DNA from: Dipteris shenzhenensis
Lineage: Eukaryota; Polypodiophyta; Polypodiopsida; Gleicheniales
Strand: one strand, 5' to 3'
Length of the DNA: 64,000 nt
Assembly (NCBI GenBank): GCA_047967505.1
Contig: CM106538.1
The notes under the pieces are model-generated. The model did not search any database, had not been told where the DNA came from, and saw only the letters and a list, made by a program, of their open reading frames with translations. Positions 1 to 11,397 of this stretch are shown here, piece by piece. Within the stretch, counting starts at the first letter, position 1, and each line of letters opens with the position of its first letter. Both the position numbers and the translations under genes were made by a program.

Positions 1-824
1 TGTCCAAATATGGGATGACAGGCTGTAAGCCTATCTCTGTTCCATTGGAGCAGAATGTGAAGCTCAATGCAGAGTCAGGTGAGCTTCTTGAAGATATTAC
101 TATGTACAGGCGCATAGTAGGTAGCTTGATTTACATGACTATAACCAGACCAGATTTGAGCTATGCTGTGGGGCTGGTGAGTCAGTTTATGCAGGCACCG
201 AGGAAGCCACATTTGGATGCGGCTAGGCGCATACTGCGGTATGTGAAGTCCACATTGCATTATGGACTGTTTTATGAAGCTGGCTGTGCATTACAGGTAC
301 ATGGATACACAGATGCTGACTGGGCTGGTAGTGTCTCAGACAGGAGATCTACTAGTGGTTTTATGTTTTCCCTTGGGAGTGGTGCCATCAGTTGGAGCAG
401 CAAGAAGCAGCCAACAGTTGCCTTGTCGAGCACAGAGGCAGAGTACAGGGGTGCAGCAATGGCTGCATGTGAGGTAGCTTGGTTACGGAAGCTACTTGCA
501 GATATGGGACAGTCAGTTCATGCAGCAGTTGTCATTCATTGTGACAACATTAGCAGCATCATGCTTGCTAATAACCCAGTTTATCATGCTAGAACGAAGC
601 ACATTGAGGTGCATTATCACTTTGTGAGAGAGAAGGTTCTAGCTGGTGAGATTGATCTTGTCTATGTCAGCACTGAGGAGCAGGTGGCTGATATCTTTAC
701 GAAGGCATTGGGTACCGAGAAGCTTTGCAGATTTAGGAGCTTGCTTGGTGTACGTGAGATGGATTTGAGCTTGAGGGGGAGTGTTGAGATATCAAGCTCT
801 ATCCCCGACATATCTCCTGGATGA
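1..824 (+). CDS. Ty1/copia pol, C-terminal part (RT end + RNase H), element A
   Basis: This frame is open from the window edge to a TGA at 822-824, so the 5' part lies outside. It begins at the end of the reverse transcriptase connection (SKYGMTGCKPISVPLE) and continues through a copia RNase H. The visible acidic motifs are TDADWAG, STEAEY and CDN, and the HARTKHIEVHYHFVRE block is the usual copia RNase H end. The protein would copy the element RNA to DNA and remove the RNA strand inside virus-like particles. No internal stop is visible in about 270 codons, unlike the other copia copies here, so this is among the least decayed. The last 14 codons run into the 3' LTR, as in the copy at 13950-19513. 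The following PPT and LTR fix the strand. Confidence 0.93.
   Translation, partial: SKYGMTGCKPISVPLEQNVKLNAESGELLEDITMYRRIVGSLIYMTITRPDLSYAVGLVSQFMQAPRKPHLDAARRILRYVKSTLHYGLFYEAGCALQVHGYTDADWAGSVSDRRSTSGFMFSLGSGAISWSSKKQPTVALSSTEAEYRGAAMAACEVAWLRKLLADMGQSVHAAVVIHCDNISSIMLANNPVYHARTKHIEVHYHFVREKVLAGEIDLVYVSTEEQVADIFTKALGTEKLCRFRSLLGVREMDLSLRGSVEISSSIPDISPG
771..781 (+). other. Polypurine tract of copia element A
   Basis: TTGAGGGGGAG sits immediately before the TGTTGAG start of the 3' LTR. It is the expected primer site for plus-strand DNA synthesis. The copy at 13950-19513 has a near-identical GAGGGGGAG in the same place. Confidence 0.8.
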
Positions 825-1079
825 CTATCATTTATGTCACCGCCTATGTTAGTTGTACTCGTGGTGTAGTTAGACTACCACGTATGTTTTTGGTTTGGGT
901 TCACATATGAACCACGTATTCTAGGTTTTGACATATAGGGTATTTCCCTCTTCTATTGTATTGTTGTTGTGTGCAAAAGTGAAGAAAGGCTTCACCCTCC
1001 AACCTTGTGTCCTCTCTCTTTTGTGTGTTGTGAAGAAAGCTGAACTTGAGTCTCCTATCTCTCTCCCTCTTTCTTTTCA
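782..1079 (+). repeat. 3' LTR of copia element A
   Basis: The LTR starts TGTTGAGATATC after the PPT and is read to end at TTTTCA. The end was chosen by aligning the CT-rich tail with the LTR end of the related element at 13950-19513. The alternative end at 1094 (CCCCAACA) is rejected because those last 15 bases match the end of a different LTR at 6570-6716. The partner LTR lies outside the window. Confidence 0.7.
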
Positions 1080-1094
1080 CCCTTTACCCCAACA
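1080..1094 (-). repeat. Remnant of the 3' LTR of copia element B
   Basis: CCCTTTACCCCAACA is identical to the last 15 bases of the 5' LTR of element B (6702-6716). It is followed, in minus orientation, by a purine tract (AAGTGGGAGA) as expected just inside a 3' LTR. This places element A's insertion within element B's LTR. Confidence 0.6.
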
Positions 1095-1186
1095 ATCTCC
1101 CACTTAAAGGAAGTGTGCCTTTTAAGGGACTATAGTACATGTACAATACAATCAGCCATAGGCTGAAAAACAAGATGACCAGACCG

Positions 1187-3967
1187 TCATCCTATGCCCA
1201 TCGACACTTTACAATGTGCAAAGTGCATAGAGGATAAGCTGCTAGTAGTCATCAAGTCTGTATGATAGAAAATGACAAGCTGTAGATGCCTATCAATCAA
1301 GATCTTATGCCAAATCTTACTAGGAGAGTGAACTCTCACCACCACGTGCTCCTGTGCTAAGTCCATAGCACCCGAACTATCACTATGCAAAGAAAATGTC
1401 TCTGTACCACCTGTGACCATAAGCACATAACCTACAATAGACCTCTGCTAGTCTACCCAACTTGCATCACTTGCATGCTACTCCTGGAAGCATAAGGAAC
1501 TGATGTCCATAACTACTTTCCTACTACCAAAATCTGCCATAATCATGCTACCAACTCCCACTGCAACAGAAGGAAGAACCAGAAGTGTAGCCCCAATGGC
1601 AAACATGTGAGAACCAAGTCTCAACTCAGCCATGGATGCATGAAGTACTATGGCTGCCATATCAACCATAACTTGCTGCTCAACTGATCTGTGATCATCA
1701 AACCTGTTGTGTTTCAAGTATGGAGCCAATACAGGCAATGGAGTACTTAGTAACTTCCCCCTCTCCATACTGAAACGACCAAGTATTGGAAGACAAACAT
1801 CATCAAGACCATGCAGCTCCCAATGCAAAGCATCCCTGTCCATAAAGGACCATATGGCAAGTAACCTTAGAAGGATAGCAACCTCCTAATTACTGAGACC
1901 ATTACTTGTCTCACTGCGCATCACATCCAGAGCTCTCATAATGGTATCAAACCTATGAAGCCAAGCTCAAGGGGATTGCTTTTGGCCATGGAGGCACTTA
2001 CAAAGCAAACATATCAATGATTCCTGCCCATGCGCAATATGACCTGAGTCAATAACTACAGAAACCACATCTAGCTTGGCATAACCAGCCAATGGATCAT
2101 ACCGGGCATCATTAGCCAAGGTATCCTCCTCACAATGCATAGCCTCATTCTCATCTACAAGAGGCACTCCGCATCCTGGGAGCAAACTGTAACTGTCCAT
2201 AGAAGATGCATCAACAATCTCCATAGGAATATAAACCTGTGGGATACTCGAGACATCTGACCATCGCTAACCAAAATCAGGAAGTAATTGTGGCTATCCC
2301 AACTTTATAACCTGCTCATCATGGGAAAAACCTCCCACTCCAAGGGATATGGGCTGCCCCTGCAAAAAATTCAAAGGTATCAGTGCACTTAACCCTCCTA
2401 GAACACCACTCTCCTGCTATCCATAGTCTTGGGCTGTCTAAACATAGCATCCTCTCTGAAATAGACATTATGGCTACGTATTAGCTCTCTAGCTGAAGAA
2501 TCCCATAACCTGTAGTCCCTACTGGACTCATTGTATCCAAGGAAGATACACCTCCTTGATGGGGAACCATGGGTAGCAAACACACGTAAATGCTCATAAC
2601 ATGGTGCCCTGCCTGTCAAGAAGTCAAATGGCACTCTACCATCTAGAAATCTCCTGGGTGACCTGTTAAGCAAGTATGCAGCTGTCTTACATGCCTCAAC
2701 CCAATAGCATTCAGTAAGACTTGCATATCGTAGCATGATACCAATCCTATCCAATAGAATTCGATTTATGCCTTATGCCAAGGCATCATGAGGAGAAAGA
2801 TGAGGAGTGGTCAACACCCTCCTGATACCAAGTGTATCACATAGATGCTGAAATCTAGGAGAGGTAAACTCTACATCACCATCAGTCATCAAGCTCAATA
2901 GCTTCTTTCCTGACTGATTTTTAGCATTACCCAAGAAGCACTGAAATGTATCATATACATCATGCTTCTGACGAATCGGATATACCCATATGTACTTTGT
3001 AGTAGCATCAATAAATGTCACAAAGTAAGAGGCACCACCCAGTGAAACGGTAGGCATAGGCCCACAAACTACACTATGAACCAACTGCAATTGCTCAACA
3101 TACCTCTCATAACTGTCTTCCTCATTAAAGAGGATCCTAACTGCTGACCATCATGACAATCATGACATAAAATCTGAGAGACATCCATAACATGAATGTA
3201 TCTCAATGTTGTAAGGGCTTCCATACTTGCAGCAGACATATGTCCAAGTCTGGCATACCATAAACTAACTGATGGCTGCTTACTAATCATAAGCATTTGA
3301 TCCTGGACACTTGATACATGCAATGCATAAGAGAATCCAATCCGTGATCCCCTAGCCATAACCAGATTTCCTCTAGCAATCTTCCATGCATGATCACCCA
3401 AAGAGACACGATAACCTGCCTCAACCAACTATCCAATACTGATCTTGCTCATAGCAAATCCTGGTATATCTAATCCTCTGTAGAATAAGAATAGAGCCAC
3501 TAGGCATAACAAGGTGGATATCCCCATAACCATAGGCATCCATAGAATGATCAATGTCCATCAAACTACTCTCCACAATGCATTCCTGATATGGACTGAA
3601 CCATGACCTATGAGGGGTCATATGACATGAAGCACATGGATCTAACATCCAATCACCGAGAATGGGTACATAAGTGGCCAAGAAGGAGTTGTCAGACATA
3701 GACAAAAGAATGCCTTCCTCACTACTACTATCAGTGGAAACCCTGGCATCCACGCCTTGAAGCTCAACATGCTTCTTCTCCTGCTTGCTCATCCATGTCA
3801 TCCCAATCACTCTATTTAATGTTGTTAGGCTTGACACCTTTGCATTGAATGGGCTTATGCTGCCTCTTCTGCACTAACACATCATAAATATGCTCTTTCC
3901 AATACTAAAAGTTTGATTCATCCAACCTCTCAATATCAAAGAGGACACTACCAGCTATAGATGCCAT
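1187..3967 (-). pseudogene. Decayed copia gag-pol of element B
   Basis: Read on the minus strand from 3967, a gag start (MASIAGS, then FDIERLDESNF) is followed by a TAG at 3905-3907 and a KRQHKPIQ block. The frame then passes almost at once to a protease-like segment (3837-3421) in which the usual DSGAS is DPCAS, so the active site is lost. GAG-pre-integrase follows at 3428-3069 (WYARLGHMS, CHDC), then the integrase core at 3090-2773 (SYFVTFIDATTKYIWVY, MTDGDVEF) and the integrase C-terminal part at 2754-2398 (ACKTAAYLLNRSP). Very degenerate RT/RNase H traces lie at 1843-1187 (STPLP, SLHSDSSGAMDLA). Most of gag and the RT core are missing or unrecognisable. Not functional. Confidence 0.75.
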
Positions 3968-6556
3968 ATCTGTGGCCTGCAATAGGCAACCCAAATGACC
4001 AAAAAATATAGTGTTGTCTAGACCAATCAGGTCTCCAAATAAACTGGCTGATCCAATGCTCAAAAGCACTCAGCCCATAAAGAGGCATAAATAGGAATAT
4101 ATGCAGCCAAGTAACCTATACCAATGCCTGGCAATCCAAGTAAGCAATGCACTAAACCAAATGAGCAATGGGAGTAGGAGCCCAACTCAACTATCGATAA
4201 ACATCAGTGCGGCATCCACCAATGCAAATCCATAATGCATCGAAATCCATAGTTAAGTAAATCCCAATCACGACTGACTTGCATAGAACACCAAAAACTA
4301 GATGGTGAACGAAATGATCATTCAATCAGAATGACTGCTGCTAAGTGACATCATGAGAAATACTTTGGGCATACATCAAGTATCTTGCCAAGTCAATGAG
4401 CACAAACTAGCTCAAACATGTATCCACTGTCATGCATAAAAGCATACCAAATGCCTGTCATTAATCTGGCAGAGTGTCCCCTGCAAAGGTCTCAATGCAT
4501 ACATCAAAATGTGTGCCAGAAATCCACTATCCAAGTGTCCAATGACCAAACTGTCACCATATGCATCAAAATGGCATTTACTGCATCACCAATGCATCAC
4601 CTCAAGTGTGCAACCCTTTGGCATCAAAATCAAGCATTCACCACTTGCCAAACGTGCCAAAGTGACTTGCCAAAATGCCAATAATGCCCTTGGACTGAAG
4701 TGAGATCCCAATCACTATCTATAATTTACTGTGAGTTCCCAATTCACTGTTGTGCAAGAGAAATTCCGACAACAATACCTCACAACCACTTTGGGCAAGA
4801 TAACATGCTGTCCCTATTTTTGAATAGCGATATCTTTTCACCGAAACACCGAATGCCAAAGCTGTAAACAGAAAAGTTGTAGTTTGTAGAAAGATCTACA
4901 ACTTATCAGTTGACCTCAAGAGCCAAATCCTTGTGGATTCTCAGATATTCTCATCTGAAAAATAGCTTCCTGCACATTGGTCACAAATAGACAGTAGACT
5001 GCAACTTTTTGTGGTCTTGCAGAGGCTGTAACTCCTACAGCGTATACCGGATCAACTTGCTTCCAAAAGCAAAGTTGTAGTCTGTTCTACAAACTACAAC
5101 TTTCTATTTTGGTACAAAGTGCAATTCCGCACCAGGAAAGAGATATTCAGTCCTGAAAATGACTATTTTGTCATAAAAACAGCAACAACAGCTTTCTTGT
5201 ATGTTTGCTGCCCTTTATAGCACTCACCTACTCCGGCAAAACAGCCCCAACAAAATGGTCAAAATACATCCAACAGATCACCCCATATTTCAACTACAAC
5301 ACCAATAAAATGGCAAGTACAATGCCCAACCAAATCAGCCCCGAGAATGCTCATAGATTAGCGATAAAATAGCCCAAAAGCACTGGCAAAACAGCCCCAA
5401 AATGTGCTCCAAACAATGGCAAATCATTGACAATACATCCTCCTCAGCTGGTCAATGAACTGACATAAACACCACCATACATGTAGGTGTAAAACCGTCA
5501 AAATGTCCATTGAACACTGTCAAAATGACCTCAAAGCATGTGTCCATTGTCAACAAAAGTATCTGCAATGGCCTCTGACAAGAGAACTCCTAAACCGTGA
5601 GTCTCAATGTCAGCCTACTGCCGCTCTGGGTGCCTAATCGTACCCCCGAGCCAAGCCAAATTGTCAAAATCTGACCAATTGTAATGGAATGTCCACAAGG
5701 ACTAAGATGCACCAGAGTATGTTTGTACAAGGACCCAAATGCACTGAATAAATGAGCACACATAGCTCAACAGTAGCTGCCACCAACTGCTCAATGCACA
5801 AGCACAAAAATGCCAAAACTCTACTGTGCAAATCTCGTAAAAACACGTAAAATATCCTCGAGGCCAAGCCACCGCTTCAACAGGCATGTAAAGCCGACAA
5901 ACCTCCCAAGCGTCTCTATTTCAGGAAGCTTCAACATATGTAGCCAGTCGATGAACCTTCTCTCTCACTCCTCGTACTATGGCAAGCTTCTCACGTTCAG
6001 CTGGCCAGTTTCCATGTTCGTCTCAGGGCCATCATATAGCTCTACGACAATGCATGCTCCAGCCTTCACACAACAACAGTCTGCAATGCCAGCCTACGCC
6101 TCCACAAATAGATCCATAGCCACCTCTCTAGCCAACCGATGACTCCAGAGCACAGCAAGGCCACAGACCTTGCAAGGCCTCCTCTCTACAGCAAAGGCAA
6201 CAGCTTACAACAAAAACTACGTAGCCACCAATGACCGCATCTCTGAGCTCCTGCGCAGTAGCAGCACACCAACAAAGATAATGCTCACGAGCCAAGTTGC
6301 CTCTAAGCTCCAAAGTTCTATCGTCCAGCTAGCACTGCCTGTGGATGGGTTTTGTAGGTTGCTGGAGCATTGGAGCACTGGAAGATTACCCAAAGTGATT
6401 CTTGCAGCTGAGTTGTAGAGAAAACAGATTTGGATGATGTCTACCCAAAATCTCCTCATGAATGAGAGAATCGAGCTCTCCAAATCTCCCAGTAGATCTC
6501 TCGAAATAGTGCCCGTGCTCCTCTCATCGAGCTCCTCACAGATCGAACACCGTGGG
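3968..6556 (-). other. Non-coding leader of element B or unrecognised insertion
   Basis: About 2.6 kb between the gag start and the PBS has no recognisable coding sequence. Short direct repeats such as GGCAAAACAGCCCCA (5237 and 5383 areas) occur. Two inverted repeats built on AAGTTGTAG/CTACAACTT lie near 4873-4902 and 5083-5104. A copia leader is normally far shorter, so part of this may be another insertion whose ends I could not find. Confidence 0.35.
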
Positions 6557-6568
6557 CTCTAATACCAG
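6557..6568 (-). other. Primer-binding site of element B
   Basis: On the minus strand GGTATTAGAGCC lies two to three bases inside the end of the 5' LTR. It resembles the plant initiator-Met-tRNA 3'-end complement (consensus TGGTATCAGAGC) with one C-to-T change. Confidence 0.65.
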
Positions 6569-6569
6569 T

Positions 6570-6716
6570 TGTGGGAGAGGAGAGCACACACAAAGGGATA
6601 AGGAGACACCAAAAGTGGTGGACCAAAAGCTACTCCAGCTTATTCCTCTATCATATATATATGAGTATATACGGGTCCTGTACAAGTGGGTGGGCACACT
6701 GCCCTTTACCCCAACA
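6570..6716 (-). repeat. 5' LTR of copia element B
   Basis: On the + strand it runs from TGTGGGAGAGG to TTACCCCAACA, 147 bp, with TG/CA ends. The adjoining PBS sets orientation and inner edge. The outer edge is set by the match of its last 15 bases to 1080-1094. A TATA-like run (ATATATATATGAG) lies near 6654. Confidence 0.65.
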
Positions 6717-6748
6717 CCAAGTGTGGGACTTTGTATCCCTTACAAGTA

Positions 6749-7425
6749 TTAGGGGCATCTGATCATGTTGTTGCAATAACCGAGCAGACAAGTACTTATT
6801 TGTGGAATTTTAGGTTGGGGCACATGAGCTAGAATGGAATTAAACTCTTATGCCATTTGGGTTATGTATCGCATTTGAGTTTTTTTGATTCTGAATTTGA
6901 ATTTTGTGAGCATTGTCTCTATGGAAAGTAGACTAAATCAGCCCATAAAATAAGGGGAAAGAAAGATCTTGAAAAGCTTGATTTGGTGCATGCAGATGTA
7001 TGAGGTCCCATGCCTACACGGTCATTAGGTGCAGCTGAATCTCGAGGGGTTCACCTCATAAAATTTTAGTGTACCACGTGCATTCAAAAGGAGGGGTATT
7101 TTAATTTGACTTTTTAAAAAATTTTAAAAGGTTTACAATAACAAGAGGGCTTAATTTATACAACTTTAGAAAAAAATCACTTAGTTCATAAGTAAAGAGG
7201 TTTTTTTATTGGGGGAAAAATTTTAGTTGAGGGGTTTCTTTAATACCCCTTGAAGGCACGTGATACATAGGGTTTCTAATAAGTAGTACACCCCCTGAGG
7301 GCTGAATACTATGTGACATTCATTGATGATGCAACTAGGAAAGTGTGGGCTTATGCAATAGCTCGGAAGAGTAATGTGTTCCAGGTATTTTAGAAATGGT
7401 TGGCTTTGGATGAAAATTAGTGAGG
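6749..7425 (+). pseudogene. Copia GAG-pre-integrase/integrase fragment split by a MITE
   Basis: The + strand reads LWNFRLGHMS (the pre-integrase histidine region), CEHCLYGK, then LDLVHADV and PMPTRSLGAA up to 7040. The frame resumes after the MITE at 7308 as [16 protein letters not shown] and runs to about 7425 with stops. These are consecutive parts of a copia integrase, so the 259-bp insert plus its duplication separates formerly adjacent codons. In-frame TAG codons are frequent. No LTR of this copy is visible, and it starts shortly after the LTR of element B. Confidence 0.75.
7041..7299. mobile_element. hAT-like MITE, copy 1
   Basis: The 259-bp element has ends CTCGAGGG and CCCCTGAG, flanked by AGCTGAAT (7033-7040) and GGCTGAAT (7300-7307), an 8-bp duplication with one mismatch. 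Removing the insert and one duplicate rejoins a copia integrase reading frame, which independently confirms the boundaries. The body is 70-80% similar by eye to copy 2 at 12905-13164. No coding capacity. Confidence 0.85.
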
Positions 7426-9660
7426 TAGAATGCTTAGATACTGCCAGTATTATTTTAATATGGTGAAACTAGTTTTTACACTCCCTAGTTTGTAGTGTCG
7501 ATGCTAAACATGTTTTGTGAATCATGTGACAATAGCATTGCATTATTTAGGATTTTACTTGATAGTATGCCAATCAATGTTTGTGCATTGTTTCAACAGA
7601 TCCGCATCAATTACTTCAACAATTGCATACTAATAATCTCTGTTTCACATGATAATGGCATTGCATTATTTTAAATTCCATGTCAATTACTTCAACAATT
7701 GCACAATAAAATTTTTGCCTACAAAGTGAATGCATTGAAAGAAAAGTGACTCACTCATAACTACAAATATTGAAAGTTGTTATATATTTCAACTTACAAG
7801 ATGCTCACATCCTAGATTCCCATGTTGTAGAGTTTACATCTGTAGATACATTATTATTACAAAAAAATGGGATGGGAAAAAAATGAAGCCAAAAAATGGC
7901 AATCCCCATGTAAAATGGCTCATAACAATAATGATTGAGAGTTGTTGTACATTTCAACTTACGTGATTTTCACATCCCACATTGTAGACTTTAGAACTCC
8001 ACCAGTAACATTATTATTACAAAAAATGGGATGGGCAAAAACTGCAGCCAACGGCTACCAAAAAAGGTCCTCCAGCCACTTTTTACATAGCGTCTCATGC
8101 AGCAATGGTAGGAGGCTAGGGAGTTTTTTGAAACCCCTGATCAATAAGATGGCCAGGATGATCAACATTGTGTCCATCTACTAAAACAAAGTGTTATGCT
8201 TTATGAGAATTGATTCAATACTCCATTGAATAAAATGAATGCGAATTAATATAATATACCATTGAAAACAAACTTAATGAGAACAAAAAATGAAATGAAT
8301 ATTGATTCAATAAACCATTGAAACAATATTTTAACACAATTCTTGCAAATCAATTAGACATGTCAAAAAATGGATTTATATATGTCAAGTTGTGTACAAT
8401 ATTTTTATCTCCTTGTTATTTAAATTCTACGTAGCCTCAGATGAGAAGAGTAGGTTGCTCCGTTACCAAGCATTTGATACAATTCACGTGCCATAGGAGT
8501 GTTACACGCTGCACACACACATCTTTCCTTTGGAGTATTCACAAGGCAAGTAGGTCAAAGCGAGGGTCACAAGGGGGAGCATAATATCATGTGGTCCTGT
8601 CAAAGTCATCTTAGCAGATTGGACAATATTGTCTGTCCATGATGAACTATAATCATGTAGGTAATGTGGATAGTTTGCGCATGGCGAGGACAACAAAATC
8701 GTGTTTGATTGCCAAGACTATGCCTCCTTGATTGATATGTTGCAAGATGGTGTGTGCGTCACATGCCTATTGGGAATAGTTGGTAGCTATCAGACAAATC
8801 TCCACATATGCTTGTTCATATCAAGCCTTTGTCCAGTTTGCCAATTGTAAATGATCGTCTTGTGAAATTTAGGAATATTTGAAAAGTACACGACTTATAA
8901 AGCATGAGTAAAGCATAAAGGACACAAAACCGACATCATTTCTAAATACAAAACTATCCACATTGTAGATTGAGACATGGTGAGATGCCAAATTTGCAAA
9001 TTTTATATATAGGTCTTCATATCACAATTGGTCACATTGCAACATCTTTGTCAACATTGTGTGCATGTAATTTGTGTGATAATTGACATGATTGGTTTTG
9101 AGCCTATGTCAACCACCATGGTAGGTGGCATGATTGGTTTTGAGCATATGTCTTCCACCAAAAATGTTATTCATGTCTTCAAAGATGCATGTACAATGCT
9201 AGTACAATGCCACATGTTCCACATCAAGAACATGTGGGCTATTTCACATCATCATGGAACACCACTAGTTTTATAATACCCCCACCAATGCATGTCATGG
9301 CATGCCCCCATGTAGCTCCACGATTGGCTACAATCAATAGTTCTTTGACACATTTGTTTCCACCCTTGTCTCCATGTTGGTCTACACCCTCATTCTTTGT
9401 CTACAACCTCATCCTTTCTCTCCACTCTCACAACAACACAAAGCAACTATAGATGCACCTGATAGACGTGCAACAAAATAGCGTGCATGTCTATAGGCAC
9501 AGATAAAATGAACAAAAATATGAGCGCGGCACATGCGGTTAATAGCACGTCTACACTATATATTATATGCACATTTAGACGCATTTATAAATGCATAGCA
9601 AAGTTTCAAATTGTGCTACAAGCTAATAAATGTGCATCACTGCTTTCCAAACATTGCCCA
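7426..9660. other. AT-rich DNA without recognisable genes
   Basis: No conserved reading frame was seen on either strand. The clearest structure is an imperfect direct duplication of about 170 bp: the block at about 7748-7918 resembles that at 7921-8060, sharing TTTCAACTTAC and ACATTATTATTACAAAAAA. The rest holds only short, unremarkable ORFs. Confidence 0.5.
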
Positions 9661-9663
9661 TGA

Positions 9664-10164
9664 TTACCAAAGCACATAATTTAAACAAAATATCAATGCT
9701 ATGCACGTCACACATGATAGTATTCTTTTCTCCAAATGCACATATACACAAATTAAGTGAGGTGAGGAGAATGAGACAATACATAAAATAGCTTTCCCAA
9801 TATGTAAGAAATTTGAATGAAACAATGGTGGGCTACCGATCTCATCCTCAATGAGATCAAGTTCAATATCCAAACCAATGCGGAGATTTACAAATGCATT
9901 CAACCCACAACTCCTTGTGCTATTGTGCTCATTGAAATTAGCATCACCAATGGTAGGCTCATCCTCATGGGTAATGGCGTAAATATCTATATCTCCTATC
10001 TCATGACCATCCTCCTCTCTCGTATCCCGATCATCATTACCTCCATGGCCATGATCATCCTCCATACACTCCATATTTGTAAATGTACTATACATCACTT
10101 TGGAACGTGGTGTAATAGGTATGATGTGCCACCACCTATTATTATCCACCATTGGTTGATACAC
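9664..10164 (-). other. Unidentified acidic reading frame
   Basis: A 166-codon minus-strand frame has an acidic middle (EEDGHEIGDIDIYAITHEDEP) and a hydrophobic tail. I do not recognise a family. It could be the C-terminal tail of a decayed transposase, since the surroundings are transposon debris, or a chance ORF. The segment around 9688-9780 recurs at about 10525-10612, which argues for repeat DNA rather than a cellular gene. Confidence 0.2.
9688..9780 (+). repeat. Dispersed direct repeat, copy 1 (copy 2 at 10525-10612)
   Basis: The shared order is AATGCTATGCAC, CACACATGATA, CCAAA.CACACATATACA, AAATTAAGTGAG and GAGGAGAATGA. The copies lie about 840 bp apart and have small substitutions. 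Confidence 0.6.
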
Positions 10165-10748
10165 AACCTACTCAAACACAATTACAAACATGTTGATTTC
10201 CTTGCGTTGGAGGTATCAAATCTAAAAAAGTGAGTAATTTTATATATGTGTAGAGTACTTGTTCCCATTGTTGTGGTAGTACTAGTGTGTCCTTGCTTTG
10301 CTAAAACTTTGTGGAGTCAATAGTTACAAAGCCACTTGCATGGCATTTGATAGTTTCATTAGGGCCTCTTTCCACCACGTCCTTAAACCACTTGACATCC
10401 AAAACATAAACAAGAAGCACCCAAAGTCAAGCTTAATAATATCTTGGATTGTGCCACAATAATCATTCATGGCTCCATTGGCTCCCTCAAAGCTAGTAAT
10501 GACGTCCCAATCTTTTGTGATATATGAATGCTATGCACATGGCACACATGATAATATGTTTTTTCCAAACACACATATACAAAAATTAAGTGAGTGAGGA
10601 GAATGAAATAGTTAAGGATTATGATCCTATTTTCACGTTTGCACGTTAATGGGTTATTAACGTTCATTAATTACTCTTCCAAGCAGCGTGAAGACAACGT
10701 GATCATGTAGGTTACTGGGAAAAATCATCGGTAAACTGGATAAATGTA

Positions 10749-10880
10749 CCACCGGTACACAAGACACTACTGGCGATAGGGCTTATATTCTATATTACAA
10801 TCGGGATAATTAATTACTGCCGGTATTTACACCATGAATATGAGTCCTACTACCGATAGTGTCTTTTGTACCGACGGTGC
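10749..10880. repeat. Foldback (inverted-repeat) element
   Basis: The left arm 10749-10790 and the right arm 10836-10880 are imperfect reverse complements of about 43 bp. Both carry CACCG, GGTACA.AAGACACTA, CGATAGG and CATATTC in order. A 45-bp AT-rich spacer lies between them. The folded RNA would form a long hairpin. A small foldback MITE is likely, but the outer ends and target duplication were not found. Confidence 0.6.
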
Positions 10881-11397
10881 TGTGGGGTGCAGATTCCTAG
10901 TTTCTTGCATGCCCCGAGACTATATATCGATGGAAATGGCGATAGAGGCTTGCCATTCAATCCAGTTGTGGTTAATATCCCGATAAATTGGAGAAGAAAA
11001 TGAACCAGGATTTGGATCTAAATAGTTGTAAGGCTAAGTGGGTTAGAGTGAGTCAGCATTCATTATACCTATGGGTGTGGTTTGCTCCTCCAATTTATTG
11101 CGTCTTGGAGAAATTGTAGACTATGAACACGAGGGCTAGTGGATGCGAGTGTTTGTTCTGTGTTCTTGAGGGTGGTCTATACTCTGACTCCTTGCATTTT
11201 GGGAAACATGCAGACCACGATCATGAGTGCCAATGAATGCGATTGTTAGTGAGAAGCCTTGACTCTTAAGCTAAGGGCCTTAGGTATGGAGACAAGGGGG
11301 AGACAAGATGGCAATGACTTGAGTAGAAATAGGGAACATGTTGTGTACGAATGCACAATCGAAAATGCCTGAAATTAGAAATGCTCATTCACAATCT

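Larger units (their letters stand above)
1080..6716 (-). mobile_element. Old Ty1/copia retrotransposon (element B), 3' LTR cut by element A
   Basis: The minus-strand order from high to low coordinates is: 5' LTR 6570-6716, PBS, a long non-coding leader, a gag start near 3967, protease-like, GAG-pre-integrase, integrase and RT/RNase H remnants, and an LTR remnant at 1080-1094. The coding part is broken by frameshifts and stops throughout, and a large part of gag appears missing. The 3' LTR is interrupted by element A, so the far target duplication cannot be tested inside this window. It is clearly older than the copies at 13950-19513 and 37178-42711. Confidence 0.65.

Noticed and set aside
782-1094. 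A 313-bp LTR ending at CCCCAACA for element A
   Set aside because: The last 15 bases match the end of a different LTR (6702-6716), and the related element C aligns to an end at about 1079.
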